NCBI GenBank assembly: GCA_023512835.1
Contig: CM042086.1
Coordinates: 16,442,309-16,506,308, forward strand
Direction: 5' to 3'
Source of the DNA: Taxillus chinensis
Lineage: Eukaryota > Streptophyta > Magnoliopsida > Santalales > Loranthaceae
Length of the DNA: 64,000 bases
The notes under the pieces were generated by a model. It did no database searches and was not told where the DNA came from. It saw nothing but the letters and a program-made list of their open reading frames with translations. Below are positions 1-15,400 of the stretch, in pieces. The stretch's first letter is position 1. The number at the start of each line of letters is the position of its first letter. A program made the translations under genes and the position numbers.

Positions 1-770
1 TTAATATCACCACGGTGGTGGTGGATCTGGGTGTCGCTACGGAGGTGGCTTTGAACCCTGCCAACTTAATCTAGACCTCCACCTGATCAACTAGGACATG
101 AGTCGATCCACTTCCCCATCGACCTCCAACAGAATTGCAGTGGAGGCGACCATTGCAGCCACCACGGGCGGCAAGGCCATGGTTGCCGCAATGACGAAGC
201 AAATGAGGACAATAGCGAAGGTGACGCCGCCTGTAGAGGAGTTGAGAGAGCAATCTATTAGGTGTTGTCCATATTTTCGATGTTGTGGTCGTGAATGACA
301 GCATTAGGTTTAGGAGGTCTCCCGGGATGTTAAGGTGTGTTGTTTTACTCATGTAGGCAATATATACATTAAATGTGGTTTGTTCTAAGCTAATCCCATG
401 CTGCTTAAAATGGTCTGAATCTTATAATTTATCATTTGCTTCATCAATATCTGTTGTGCCATCTGTAAAGTAACAGGCGGATTTCATTGAGGAAATAGAA
501 GCAGATCCCAATATGCCAGTTCTGAACTTGGGTGGCGGTTTTAGGATCAGCAATGCCTGGGTAATGATTTTTACTCTGGACCAGCTTCGGTCTTGCAGAA
601 TTTCGATAGTGAGTGGGTGTCTGTTATCTAAGCAGGCTGGGGATTCGATTGATCACTTCATTTTTCGTTGTTGCTAGGCTACTCAGATTTCGATAGTGAG
701 TTGGTGTCTGAAGGAGTATTTTATAGGTGAAAGCCATCGCTTGGGTTGCTTAGAGTTAAACGCTGTGTAA
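1..770. other. Left-edge region without a supported gene
   Basis: No convincing gene model. The first 80 bases on the plus strand read as a short Gly/His-rich stretch (HHGGGGSGCRYGGGFEPC), which resembles the C-terminal part of small plant glycine-rich proteins, but it runs off the window and soon meets a stop, so it is at most a fragment. A motif of about 20 bases centred on 'tttcgatagtgag' occurs twice (near 600 and 690). Nothing else is recognised here. Confidence 0.3.
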
Positions 771-1160
771 TATTATGAACAGTATATCCAAGCAGTGAAA
801 TTGCTTTTGACTTTAATGTTTGATGTCTAATTCATATGAATTTGATTAGGATTTGTGATTTTTATCTGCTGTTATGTGAACAACTGTTCCTCAAAAACAA
901 GGTCCTGGAACATCTTTGTTAAGAGATATTCTTGTCACTACATTCTTCATCATCTGCAGTGATGAAACTTCATATATTGTTAATGTCATGTTTTGCAGAT
1001 CAATGAAATGCATTTGTCAGATTGACATATTAGAATACTGCTGTTGCTGGTATGTTGCAATATGCCATCTTACGAAGCTTCATATTTTGGGGGCTGGGTC
1101 CCACTTATATCAAACAGTTGGATTATGAATTTATATTGTTCTAAGTAATTCACTCCCCTC
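771..1160 (+). pseudogene. Decayed MED15 intron-exon fragment
   Basis: This stretch aligns by eye with the plus-strand MED15 region at about 32661-33140. Shared landmarks in the same order are 'tattatgaac.gtatatcc', 'aacaaggt..tgg..acatctttgtta', 'cattcttcat.atctgcagtga', 'atgtcatgtt', a copy of the small exon encoding [12 protein letters not shown] (here reduced and shifted), the donor-side 'ggtatgttgcaatat.ccatctta', 'gaagcttcat' and 'atcaaacagt.ggat'. The exon copy has lost bases and cannot code for the MED15 peptide. Similarity fades on both sides. It lies on the far side of the TTI1 gene from intact MED15. Family assignment is by direct comparison inside the window; how the copy arose is inferred. 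Confidence 0.75.
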
Positions 1161-3427
1161 CCCCCTCCCTTTTCTAGACCAGCACTGTCCAATCCCTTGC
1201 ATCAAAATCTTTGGAGTTATCTATAGAGGCTATGGCTTAAAAATCCCTGTTTTACCTTGGTTGATGTTATATTTACCTTGGCATTTGGTCATATTATGGT
1301 TGTTTGTGATGTGTTCTCTCGTGTTATCACCCTGATATAATAAAGTAACATCTATATGATGCATTGATTTTTACCCGAGCATTGGTTTTTCAAATGCAGG
1401 AAAAGAGACATCTGTCTTTGAAACAAGGGGTTGATAATGACCAATTAATTTTTATCATCCATTTAGGTTAGGGATTAGTATAAATACGGACAAAATTCAC
1501 CGGCCAAGGCATCAAGTAACTAAAAACAATCAAGCGCCAAAAAAACAAAAAACTTAAAATTTTCTCCCTTCATTCCATCAAACTTCCGTGATCAAGCCTA
1601 AAAGCCAAGTAAAGTCTTCTAAAAAGACTACTTTTAACACTGACATCCTCTAGCCTTATATACTACCCCAAGTACCAAAAGCCTTGCCCTGTGTCTTCCT
1701 GGCCAAGTCATGAACCACCATTAATTTAGAGATTGATATCATCCAATGGCACAATGATATTCCAACAATGTTATAGCAGTTTTGTTAAAAGTCAAGGAAA
1801 CTGCTACATCTCCTTCCAGCTATTGTGACTCTTCGCAATCTCATCTTTGGCAATAGAATTTCACACAAGAATAAAAAGGAAACATCACGGGTAAAATGGG
1901 ATATGAACTTACATTTTTCACAAGGTTAAGCAAGAATAACCAACAATTCCTGTCATAACTCCAATTGATACATATAAACAAAACAATTTGAAAGGTTAAT
2001 TATATCTAAACATTATTAGCATCAAGTTCAATGTAAAATATGAAGTATTAAAAAGACTTTATTTACAGAAACTAAAACCTTTTGTATGTTAACAAGTTTC
2101 CCTTCCACTACATAATTCACAGTACAAACAAAGCATAACAAATTTCCTAAACAAGGACCAATTTACTAAACCAACAAGCAATCCATGTGAGAAAGACTAC
2201 CACAAGACAAACTGTAAAGACTGCAAGAAGGCACCATCCAAAATTTTTGAGTTTCTTCGTATGATAACTAGAAAAAACAATCTATAAAATAATTAACAAT
2301 CAACATATATAAAATATTTAAGATAATGCTCAACAACGTTAACATAACAAAGATCTATAAACCGATATTTTTTTACTAATAAACCAATTAATAATGTTTT
2401 AAAATAAATAATTATGTTTGAATATCATAATATTTTATTTATTTTTAAGGTCATTTCTTCTTTAGCACGCCACCACTTATGCTACACGACACTCGACATT
2501 ATAATTTTCAAAGAGCTAAGAGAATCTTAGTAGCTTTAACTATAGCAAAAGCTATAGCTAAATTTAACTAAATTTTAACAAAATTATGCTCACTAGTGCA
2601 TCAATATAAATAAAATTTTATAAATTTAGTATTTTAACAAAAAAGTATATAAACAATATATAACAAAAGTGTGCTCTAAATATAAATTTAACTAAAATTT
2701 TGGTAAAATTTTGGTAAAATTTTAATTTTTAACTGAAATGTCACATCAACGTTCGGCTCTATGTTATAAAATACCCTCGGTAGCCCTATGTTCCGCGATA
2801 TGCAATACGACAAAGTGATACATATTTGTTAAAAGTATTGACATTTTAGTATGTTTATTAATATATACTATTAATAAATAAAAAACTAAGTAAATTTATA
2901 ATCAAATACATAATTATTATTATTATCGATTAAATCAACGTATAATATATTACTATCAAATTATATATATATATATATATATATATCATTTATTAATTGA
3001 TGGCAATCTACAATGCAGTGAGGTAAGAATCTATCGGTGCTGAACAGTGAGCATAGCGTGACTGCCGGCGTGGGTTTCTTCATTCCTGGTTCGATCGGCG
3101 CCTGCCGTGGACCTCTCTGACGGGTGACAAAGTCGACGGGTCTCTTAGGGATTAGGTATTTAACTTTTCTTTTTGTTTAAGCAAAAGCGTATCGGCCTCT
3201 TAGTGTGTGTCGGAACGTGTCGAAGCCGGAGAAAGTCCCGACTCGCGGACGAGTCGATCACGTGTCGGTGTCGGACGCGTCTGCGACACCGTACGTTGGA
3301 CGAAATCACGTGTCCGTGCATCATAGGTTTCGACAAGGTGCCGGGGGAGGCAGTCCGAGGAAGTACTACGCGCACACATTCTGTGCTTTGCCAATACTGC
3401 TGGTATACGAGAATCGCAGAATAGAGC
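1161..3427. other. AT-rich intergenic region and TTI1 upstream sequence
   Basis: No gene found. The region holds very AT-rich DNA, a (TA)n run near 2965-2987, and at about 2510-2760 a block with 'atagctaaatttaactaa' arms like those of the Tourist-like elements seen further right, probably a worn MITE. From about 3060 the base composition becomes GC-richer with repeated 'cgtgtcgg/gtgtcgga' words up to the TTI1 start; this is the presumed promoter and 5' leader. No TATA box is assigned with confidence. Confidence 0.4.
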
Positions 3428-6400
3428 ATGGAAAAGGATGAGATTGGTAAAAGGGTGTTCTCCGAGCTCAAAGGTTACTGCATAGAGCTTCTGGGCTTTC
3501 TGCAAAATCCACCCAAGGGTGGCAATTCAGCAGCGCCCACTACCCTTCCTCAGTTGCGTGGTTTTCTCCACTCTTCTTCCTCCCATGCGCTGCAGCCATT
3601 TCTAGAGTAAGCCCTCTCCATTTGTCGCTTATTGCTGTTGACATGCTTGCCCAAGATGTCCATTTCTGTTAATATACTTCACTTGGCCATCTGTTGTTGA
3701 TGATGCTGGAGACATTCGTTTTCTACGAAAATGGACTACAATGAATCCACTCCTGTCACCACATGTTTGCAAATTTGAAGTGCCGAAATACCTTTTTTCT
3801 AAATTAAATTTTAGTACTAGTGGAGAGTCAGTTTATAGGAATGCATGCATTGATTCTTAAATAAGAAAAGAAAAGCTGAGTTTTTTGTTTTTTTTTTAAA
3901 TCTTGATATGTGGGTTTCATTCTTGATTTCAGCTATGCTTTGTTTCCCTTGCTGCTGCTATTGGATGCTTCTGTAGATTGTAGAGCCTCACCCAAGGTTG
4001 ATTCTGAAAAGAAACACGTGATTGCCAGTGCACTGTCAAAGCCAGGGAGAATTAGTGATAGTGTGGCTGAGGGAGTGGTTTGCTGTCTTGAGGAACTTCT
4101 GCAGAAGTGCTATTTAGGATCTACAGATCAGGTAGTGTAATTGGAAGTCCTATTTGTCATTGAGGACACTCAGATGGCTTAACTAATGATTTTTTGTAGC
4201 ATCTCAAACTAATAGTTTTACTTCTCCACAATGTTGCAAATACAGCATGTGAATTGTCATTTTCCTACAACTCTAATTGCCCTTTTTACACTATTATGAT
4301 TTAAGATGTTTATGTTTCCTACAACTCTAATTGTCCGTTGTTTTTTATTTATCAAAAAAAAAAAAAGATGTTTGTGTTTCTACATCACTGTTCTCAAAAT
4401 TGCCTGTTTTTGTAGATGGTTTTAGTGATGAAAAAGTTGACTTATGGGGCTTTGCTTGGTCCATCTGAGGCTTCAGAAGAATTTCGGGAAGGGGTAATTC
4501 GTTGTTTTAAGGCTGTGCTTCTTAATTTACATCCTTGCCCAGTTAATTCCTGCTCATGTAAACAAGCTTTGGGTTTGCCTGCACTTCTAGCGGACAAGGA
4601 TCTGCAAATTGCACACTTGAGGCCTTCAAAAGATGATAAAGAATCAGAAGAATGTGTACTATCATTTCTACAATCTGAAATTGCTTCAGCTGCTGTTGGA
4701 CACTGGCTATCACTTCTTATCAAAGTATGATGCAGTGTTTACTTTAAATGCCTTTCTCATGCTCCTTTTATGCTGCTTGTATTACTCACTGTAATTTTTG
4801 TGTATTATTCCTGGGTTTTATGCAAAGGCTGCTGATACGGAGGTTTCAAGGGGTCTTCGAGGTAGTGCAAAGCTCCGTCTAGAAGCCCTTTCAACTTTTC
4901 GAGTGCTTGTTGCCAAGGTAATTTTTATTATAAATGGGAAATTTATTAAAATAAATTAAAAATGAATTAAAGCCACCTAGGAGGTGACAAAAATTACTGC
5001 AGGCGACAAACATTAATGAATTTAAACCAGCCTCTGTTACAAGGGAAATTACAAAAAACTTCCACATCTAACAACATTGCCCATACCTCGCCCTTCTCTT
5101 AAATGAGACTCCTCTTAATTTTGCCAAAACATCTTGTTATTATACTTCTTCCACACAACCCAAAACACTGAGAGGAATTAGCTTCAACGGCCTCTTTGCT
5201 TGGCCCTGTGCCTGCAAGTGACTCCAAGTAACTAGCTTGGAGTCCACCTTGCCTTTAGGAATCTACAGAAGATCTAACACAACATAAACAAAACCCAAAA
5301 TTGTATTGCCCAAGTGTAATGAAGGAGGAGATGGTCAATTTCTCCCCTATGCAAGCACAACTTGCTCACCAATGGTGGCCCCCTTCTCTGTAGTTGGTCC
5401 ATGGCAAGCCTATTCTTTTGTGGACCTTAGCCTTCCAAATAGCTTGCTAATACCCTTCACTTTCAATTGGCCTGGTACCTTACTCAGCCTCTCAATCAAA
5501 TGCATGCTTGACTGAGAACACTCCCCTTTGGCTGTCCTTCCAAGACCCAATCTTGAGGCCCACTCACGGTGTAGCTCTTTTACAATAGCTTGAAGTAAGC
5601 TATGAACTTATCATCTTTCCAATCTTGAGCATTTATATTGAAAGTGACATTCCAGCCCTCTTTAACACCAAACTCAACAATTGGACCTTCTTTCAAAGTT
5701 GCCAACCAATACACCACAGGGAAAGTGGCTTGTAAAGGGTGGTCCCCATGCCACATATCATCCAAAAATGAGATAAAGGTGTTTTCCCCCACCAAGCGAA
5801 GGAACTCATCCCAACTGGACCCAACGACCTTCCACAAACCAGCCCCGAGTGGGCCTTGAGACAATTTTGATATCCAACCGTAGTGATCCAGCCCCCAAGT
5901 GGGCCTTGAGGAATGATTTTTTTTTCAGTACCAAACATGATATTGGGAATGAATTTAGGATTATGTAATTTCATCCTTAACCTGTACCATGTATCAAACA
6001 TGCTTTAAGGTGTGCACTCCTACTTGCAATTAGCCCCTAATTCATGTCATCTTGACAATGTCTAAACCGAGGGTGTATTTGGGTTTGAGATATGTATTGA
6101 GGTTAGATTAATAATTAGTTTATCTAGAATAGGAATACATTTTGTTTGCTACTTTTCTAAGGTGCTAAAAATCCTTAGAGGAAAATAGTATCTTTTTTAG
6201 GATATTGCTTTTTATAATAAGAATGAGCCTTTTAATAAATTTCTTCTTTGTTGTTAAAGAAAATCAAATAATAAGAATTAGGTTCATTGCCCTTTAACAT
6301 AACATAAAAAAGATATTTGTAACCTTATCTCGGTAATGTATGAAGTGGATAGTCCTGACCTGACACTTATTTTGATACAAGCTAAACACATCATTAATTC

Positions 6401-9400
6401 CAAAGGATATGACTATTAGTATGAAGGATTATTGACACTACATTAATAGTACTTTTACTAGTAATACCCTTTGAACCCATATACACCCTTGGGGATTTTG
6501 CAAATGTGGTATGGAAAGTTGCTATGCATTTGCACATGGAATTGTATTTAGTTAAGTATTTTTTTTAGCACTAACATCAGATACTCAATCATTATTTTTA
6601 AATTTATAGATTTAAATTATTTTTTGTTTCACTATATAAATATATACTATAATAGATTACCTAAATCACTCTCTATATTATTAAAATAAAATTTTATATT
6701 ATATTTTTATTTATTAATATTTTTTTATAATTTAATATAAAATAAAAGTGAATATTATGAGAAACGTGAAGGAGAGAGGTAGAAGAAAATTTTATATATA
6801 ATTTAATAATTATAGGGAGTAAATAGTACTTTTCAATACAAAATACTGTATGAATTCCATGAAAAAAGTTAAATATAGAATATTTGATGTGAAGATGATT
6901 TTATGCTTTTTAACTTTTTTTTTTCTCATAAACATAAGAAAACGGATTTCTATAGGAAATCTACTACTAGTGTTTTTAGTTTATGAAAGTACACTTATTT
7001 GTTCGGTAGTTTTTTAGTTGAGATTTTAAAGTTTTGTCAGATCACAGGCCACCTATATATGTGCTCTTTAGGTTGAATTTCAAGGGGCATGAGAAATTCA
7101 ATAGGCAACTAGGTTAGCTTTTAGTCCAAGGTTTCTTCTATCTTGATTTGCACACAATATATATGAATCTTGGGTACTGTGTATTGATAATAGAGATGCT
7201 GAAAATTCTGTCAAATATATAAGATTCATGCACCTAGACTTGAGGACACAGTTGACATTTTAATTGGCTGCAGTTAATACACCAAGTGACAGTGTGGCAC
7301 TGAAAATTACATTGGGGCCTAGGATAGATCTTTTTGAGTGCTTCATTGTTTCATATGGAATTTGGCAGGTCTTTTGAATCCAGTTCATATTTCTGCAGTA
7401 ATTCTGTTGAACCATTACTGTGAGGTTAAATGAAACTGCCAGTCATTGGATATTCGTAATGTCTTATATTTTTTGGCTTTTAGTTATTTTATCTTACATT
7501 CTATTGGATCATTCATACTAGTGTTTTTTTGGTTGATGGTTTATGTACGTATTGTAGATTTTACTTCAATAATTTGTCAATATCTATTAATCTAACTTTT
7601 TTGCTGCAGGTTGGTACTGCTGATGCATTGGTTTTCTTTTTACCTGGAGTTGTTAGTCAACTTGCCAAAGTTTTGCATTTATCACGGACAATGATTAGTG
7701 GCGCTGCTGGAAATTCTGATGCTATTGACCATGCAACTAGAGGTTTAGCTGAGTTTCTTATGGTGGTCCTCCATGATAATGCTAACATTGCTGCACTTGA
7801 TTTGCCTGTGAATATTATTACTGCCTCAAAGCCAAACAATGAATATTCAACGCAATCATTCTTGGAAGAGCTTCGCAACTTACCTATTAATGCCGAAGGT
7901 CAGTTCATGGTAGAAAACACCGGTGGTGAAGTTGGAAAATCAGTAATTACTAAGGCAGACTTTGAGGAGAAGAAGATATCTGATTGTAGCAATGTGAAAG
8001 GAGCTTTTCATGTGAATCGTTCAAAAGATTGGCTTAAGAAAACTTCAGGACAAGTGGATAAGCTACTGTCTGCAATTTTTCCTAAGGTATGTTTCAATGT
8101 TTGAGTTATTTAACAGGTGATTTTTTTTCATTGTCTTCTGTGATCCTTGCATTTTATCTGTTTTATGATTTTTTTCTGTATGGTAGGTTTGTGTTCATCC
8201 TGTCAAAAGGGTGAGGCATGGGCTCTTGGCTGCCATACAAGGACTCATAGCCAAATGCAAATGCACAATGAAGGAAAGCAAGTTTATGCTTTTGGTGAGT
8301 TAACATTTGGCAATCAGATTTTAACATTTATGTTTTCAAGATGTATTACTTTGGAGTAGTGATTTGGATAGGAAATCTCGAGGGCCATGGCTCACAACCC
8401 ACCAGCAAAATCAATGCTGTGAAAGCTTTTGCTTATGAAAAAATCTCATTTCAATGGCTCAATCATGTCAAGTGTTGGATTGACGATAACTCCATGTTGA
8501 GGCAACTGATGTTGTAGATTTATTCCAAAATTAGGTGTCTATTATTGTTGGAAGTTAATTTAGATTTATTAATGCGAACAACCAAAGTCTAATTTTAGTT
8601 ATTACATTGACTCTGCATTTATTATTTGTATTTATGATTCCTAGGTAGTAATTGTTGTAAGATTAAGGTTGTGATGTGCACGTAATATATTTTATGGCTG
8701 CTACTTATGTAGGAGTGCTTATGTGTTTTGGTAAGTGATGACTCTGAGGAGATATCTGCAGATGCACAGAAGTTTTTTGAATACTTATTCTCGTCAAGTG
8801 CAAACCATGGATTTGAACAAGATCTTGCTGAAATATTCAGGAGGTGTATGTTTCTTCTAGCATGTGTTTATCCAGAACTTGGGACTTGAAGGACTTCTTG
8901 TTTAGTAATTTTTCATGGAATTGAAATATTCTATTTTATCAGGTTAATTGAAAAGCTTCCAAAAGTAATGCTTGGAAATGAAGAATCACTTGTATTATCA
9001 CATGCACAGCAGCTACTTGCTGTGACATATTATTCTGGCCCTCAACTTGTTGTGGATCATCTCCTTCGTTCTCCAGTATGTTGACTACTATCTGAGTAAT
9101 TCATCAAGTTTTTTTTTTTGTAATCATGATCATGCTTTTAACTTTCTGATTTTAAAATGAAGGAATTGGGCATGAAAGAAGTTTTTGTGGTGTAAATCGC
9201 TTGATAAATGGCATTATCATTGCTGTAGTTTATTTTAATCATTTTTCCCTTGTTTGCTTTTGTGAACTGTTGCCTGCATGCCTCTGGACAGTAGTTTGAT
9301 TTTGTGCAAAGAAATTTGTTTAATATCACTGCCCAATTATGCAGATTATTGTAAGTTTTTGTAACAAATTGTGTGGTACTTCACATTATGAGACAGTTTG

Positions 9401-12400
9401 AATTCAAATGTTCAAAAAACTTGATCTTCAGTTATGATACTTTTTTATGTCTACGTAATCTTCAGTTATCATATGCAATATTCCATCTGCGTTATTTGTT
9501 TATTTTATTTTCTATTTTTTCTATGTACACAAATTTTTATATTCTATTGAGAGAAGTGTGTTCCATCTTATATTTTCTGTCCTTTTGAAACCCCTTGCTT
9601 TTGTGGAAAGTGAAAAGATTAATTAACCCTGGAAGGATGAATTTGGGTGAAATTGTTTTCGCTGCATCACCAAAATTGTTGCTTGAGCAATTTGGTAAGG
9701 GAAAATATAAACTTGTGTTTTCAGCATGAGGTTTGGATGCCACATTGTTACCACTTCATAAAACTTCTTTGTCGAGTGATGATTTTCCTTTTTTTCTATA
9801 AATTGTGCAGATAACGGCTGCCCGATTCTTGGATGTTTTTTCCCTCTGTCTGAGTCAGAATTTCGAATTTGTCGGTTCTCTTGACAAGCTTTATTTAGAA
9901 AAACCATTGTCAAATGGGTATCTGCAATCTGTCAGTGAGCTGAAATCTGGCTTACAACTCTCAACTGATATCAGGAAATCTGCAGCGTCCAAACACCTAA
10001 AGTTCCATGCAAAAGATATTCAATATTCATCAGAGAAAATGCAGAAAGGATATGAGCTTCCGCGCATGCCCCCTTGGTTTGCCCATGTTGGTAGCCAAAA
10101 ATTATACCAGACACTTGCTGGAATTCTTAGACTTGTAGGCTTATCACTAATGGCAGGTTGCATGAACACTAAATTCTCGATGCTTCTATTTGATGTGTAT
10201 TTTCTTCTGCTGTATTCATATGCAAAAATATATGTTCATTTTTTATGCACAGATGCTAGAAGCGAAGGATCTTTATCTGTCATCACTGATATTCCCCTGG
10301 GTTACATTCGAAAATTGGTTGCTGAGATTCGGATGAAAGAATGTAGTAATGAAGGGTGGCAGTCATGGTATGATCGAATTGGTTCTGGGCAGTTACTACG
10401 TCAGGCGAGTACTGCAGCTTGTATACTGAATGAGATGATATTTGGTATTTCTGATCAAGCCGTTGATACATTATCAAGTAAGTTTCAGAAGTCCAGGAAA
10501 GAATTTGGTCATTCTGTGCTAATTGAATCTTCTTGGAAGATTTATCGAAAGAAAGATGCAATGATTCAATTGATTGATTGTGTTGGAAGTATTTTGCATG
10601 AATATTTGTCTACTGAGGTGTGGAATCTTCCAATTGAGCAACCACCTACCAGTCTACAGCCTTATGGTGGAACTGAAATTCTAACTACTCATTTCCTACG
10701 GGATACTGCTATGCTGCACCAGGTAATTGTCTTTTCCTTCACGTGTTCTTTTGAATCCTGCAATTATATTGTTGGTCTTGTATTGTATTAAATCCGTTTT
10801 TTATTTTTTCAAGCAGGTTATTATTGATGGACTTGGCATCTTCAATTTGTGTCTTGGAAAAGATTTTGATTCTAATGGGTTCCTTCAGTCGTCTCTTTAT
10901 CTATTGCTCGTGAATCTTATCTGCTCAAATTTCCAAGTTAGAAGTGCTGCTGATGCTGTCTTATGTGTCTTTTCTACGACATCTGGTTATCCAACGGTGA
11001 GTTGACATGGGAAAACTCCAAACTACAAATAATTCTATATGCTTGAACCCTTTTAATACCATAAGTTCTATTGCAGGTAGGGCACCTAGTTGTTGAGAAT
11101 ACAGACTACATAATTGATTCCATTAGTCGACAATTGCGTCATCTCGATCTTAATCCTCAAATTCCAAACTTGCTTAGTGCTATGCTGTCTTACATTGGAG
11201 TTGCTCATAAAATGTTGCCCATGTTGGAGGAGCCGGTATGAATGCCTGTTTTCTTTAAAGGAAAAAAAGGATTTTGATTCAGCATTGGATTGTGATATAA
11301 TATTTTATTTCTTACTTTTCCTTAAAATCAAATTCTTCCAATAAAAACACAAGTCTGTTCTATCCACTATAGAACTTGACCAATCTGTATGTGAAACATT
11401 CAATTTGAGTGTATCCATAATTTGTGTACAATAGACCATAAGAAACACAAAATCTATTTTAATGCTCCCTAATGATGAACTATTGGGGGTCACACGAATT
11501 GATTAACAACATTGACAAAATAGGCAATATATGAGACAGTAAGATAATTCAACTTCTCAGCTAACTTTTGATATCTCTTAGGGTCAACAAATAGTTCATA
11601 TCTCTTGCGAGATGCATGTTTGGAGTCATTAGAGCGCACAATATTTTGCTCCTTCTTTTATTATCTCAATTAATAAATTAAGGACATATTTCCTCTAAGA
11701 GAGGAAGATATCCCGTCTACTCTTTGTAACTTCAATACCCAAGAAATACACGAGCATTCTCAAGTTCTTCGTGTGCAACTGAGTATGAAGAAAAAACTTA
11801 AAGATGAAATGCCTAAAGTATCATTGCTAGTAATAATAATACCAACATCTGATCGTTTGTAGAACACGAAATGGTTAGTCTTACTCTTAATTATATCTCA
11901 TGTTTCAATAGCTTGACTAAAATTTACGAACAAAGCATGGGGACTTTGTTTCAAACAATACAAAAACTTTCAAAGACGACACATGCCCAAACTCCCCTCG
12001 AGTGATAAAACTGGGAGGTTGCTCTATACATGAAGAAAAGCATTTTTGATATTCAATTGATGCAAAAGCTAATGCGCATTGGCGGCCATGAAAATAAGTA
12101 ATCAAACATAGGTCAACTTGACGATAGGAGATCAAGTATCAGATTGATTTTTTATTAAATACATCAAATGACACTGGAATGAATTAATTCAAAACAATTT
12201 AAAAAAACTACTGGCACACTTATTGACTCTTGGACTTGAACTAAGATGATGATGTTTTGCATACTAATATGACTCGCAATTTAAAAAAGGCATGTGATTA
12301 AACTGTGAACAAAACTTATTGAGCAAAGGAAGAGATGGATTACCTAACCTATGATGTGCCTCAAATGGAAATGTAACACTAGAGCAAACAATAGATGGAG

Positions 12401-15400
12401 GTGGTGGGATATCAAGAGTGTAGAGGTCTTAGATTCATGTTCTTTACCAATAATATTCTTCATCATAAGATCTTGAAATAAGCAACGATCAGGAAACAAG
12501 TGATGCAATAGTTATGATGGTGAGTAAGTGGCTTACTAGGATCAAATTAAAAGATAAATTAGATAAATGTAGGATCACTTTTTTTGGTTGTTTTTGAGAG
12601 AGGAAATATAAATAATTTTAGGAAATTGTTGTTTTAAATGTCTCTGAACTTCCTTTGTTAGGGAATATGTGATTTCTTCTTCTTCTTTGAGTTTTTTCAG
12701 GGTGGCATCCGCTTCATAGCGTTGCTGACAATCTTTTGACTTGCAGAAATTAGAATTTAATTGTTCACATGTTGAAGTGAAGCTTTAGTTGATTTTTATC
12801 TTTTGATGTTTATGAATAGCTAATTATTGAGAATGGGATAAGTGGTCTCCATTAAATGCAAAATGGGAAAAGGTGGATATTTCAATGATTACTTCTCCTA
12901 GATTTTTTTTGTTTTTCTGTCTTATTTTTTATTCCTAAATTTTATGAATATATTTTTACATCTAGTGTATTTTTTATTTCTGTTCCATCAACATTGACCT
13001 GAACTGCAATATTTTACAGATGCACTCTGTTTCATTGGAACTAGAAATTCTTGGCAGGCGTCAACATCCAGATTTAATCATTCCCTTTCTCAAGGTTGTT
13101 ATTATGTTTTGTTTATCCTTCTTCCTGCCTCTTACGTTTCAGTGCACCACCCACCCCATCCTACCCTAATTATATATCAGCATTGCATAGGGAATGATTT
13201 AGGATATTTCTTCAGGTAGAATTTAATATCTGCATCCTTTAAATTGCTTTTCTGAATGTTTTAATAGGGATTACTTTTGTTTCCTTATTCAATTTTCAAA
13301 TTTATAAACAAGGCAAACAGTATGTTTTTACCCATGATACATGGATACCACAAATTTGTTCTTGTATCAGTACCAGATGCTTATTCCATTAAGAATGGCG
13401 AGGGTACTTCAGTTTTACCTAATTTATTTCTTGGCTTGGATACGTCTTTTTAGAGGGGACCTAATGTTTTGTTTAGTTATTGGCTTTACTTTCTCTTTTA
13501 GGCCGTGGCTGAAATTGCAAGGGCATCAAATCGCGAAGCTTGTTCACTGTTTATTGGAATAGAGTCTCAATTTAGACATGTCAAGTCTAGATTGTCTGAT
13601 TTGGAGGAGGAATTTGAAGCAAACTCTTGGCATGGAATTAATGTGGTTCCCATGGATTCCGGTGACTTTCTTTTTAAATTTCTTGATTTTTTCTAGTAGA
13701 TCCCAAACTGAGTTTCTATTTTGAACATTAGAATTATCATGAATTCCAAAAATCAAAATTGTTTTTGGTAAGAGTAGTGAAACTACTACTTTGAATTCTT
13801 AAAATTGGTTTGTTTAACATTTTTGTCCACCCACCTAAGTCCTAACAACACAAACAATGGTGAAAAATTAGTTATTTAATATTAGGGATGGCAAAACCAA
13901 CCTGACCCGCCTTGACTTGGACTGTCCCGACCAGATTTGACTCAGTCCGACAAGCCATCGGATCGAGTTCGGGTCTTGCCCGACCTGCCTTGACTTGAGA
14001 TTTCTAAAAAAATATAATGCAAAAAATGATGATTTGACCTGCCTTGAACTGCCCTAACTCCTAAGTCGGGTCAGGTTTGGATTGGAATAAATATTTTTGG
14101 GTCGAATTCGAGTTGGATAGTATCCGAGCCATACCTTACCCGTTTCTATTTTTATTTAATATGATATAATATAGTTGATATATATTTGTTCACATGGCAT
14201 TGGGGCCTCATGGAAATAGGTTTGGATATATAGAAGTAGGGAGTTAGGATTTGATTGAAATATTCCCTAGCATTGTCAAATATCAATTTTTGGATACTAA
14301 CTCCAAATTGATTTTTGACCATTGAACAGAAGTTTTGAGAGAGCGGTGCTAACATTAGATTTTTGTTTAAGTAAAAAAATCTAGATAACACAAGTGCAAT
14401 CATTAATAAATGACAAGGCATCAAGTACTAAAAATATTGAGAACATTGGAAGGTCTCCAAATATCACTATGAATAAGAGAAAAATGTATTGCTCCTTGCA
14501 TTATTTGTAAGTTCGCATTTATCATATTGGAAACGTTCGACATTTAAATTTTTAAACAAGGATGGACAAAGAATTTTAAGGACTCTGAACAAAGGATGTC
14601 CTAGTCGGCAATGGTGGAGTAAAATCTTGTTCTTATTCAATGAAACATGTTTAGATATAAGGAAATGAGATATTTTGTCATAAATCATGCTTAATTGGTT
14701 CTATGCTTTACAATAGTAGAGTTCATTCTGTTTTTTAGCACGCTTAATCGCCCTCCTGGAATCCTTGTCCTATCATGCTAGAAAATCAATTGACAAGATA
14801 AATCTTGAATAAGTTTTTGAATGGAAATAAAATTTGTGAATTATTTAGGAACATAGAGAATATTGTTTAAAATCAGTGAAAGGCTTATGGTAACATTTTC
14901 TATACCAGTTATAGTTGTTAAGAAATCATCAACAATGGCTATCTTTCTATTGTTGGGGCATGAATAATATGTGGTAAAGGCATTTGGTGAGTGAGCCGTG
15001 TTATCTGTAGCACTAGAGTACATAATCCAGTGGTACAAGACTTACCCGAAACATTCAACCCAAAAGAAGAAGAAAACACACCTGAAAAAGCCAATGAACA
15101 GGGCTATCCCCTGCCCAATTTCCTTAGGCTTTTTTCTTGGGTCAGGCTATCCCTTGCCCAATTTTCTTGTTCCTTGTCTTTTCTTTAATATATTGTCTCT
15201 TATAAAAAAAAACCAATGAACAAGATCCTAGGGTTTTGTCAAGATTGCTAAGAAGAGATTGCACTTTCTCGACTTCTCCTTGGTTGAGACGACTTAACTC
15301 TTGTGATCCTATATCAATTTTGGCCTTACAATAGCAACATGAACCAGGTTATTATGCCTATGAGGTTCTCTTCAGCCCCATTCTCAGCTTAGTGGTTTGC

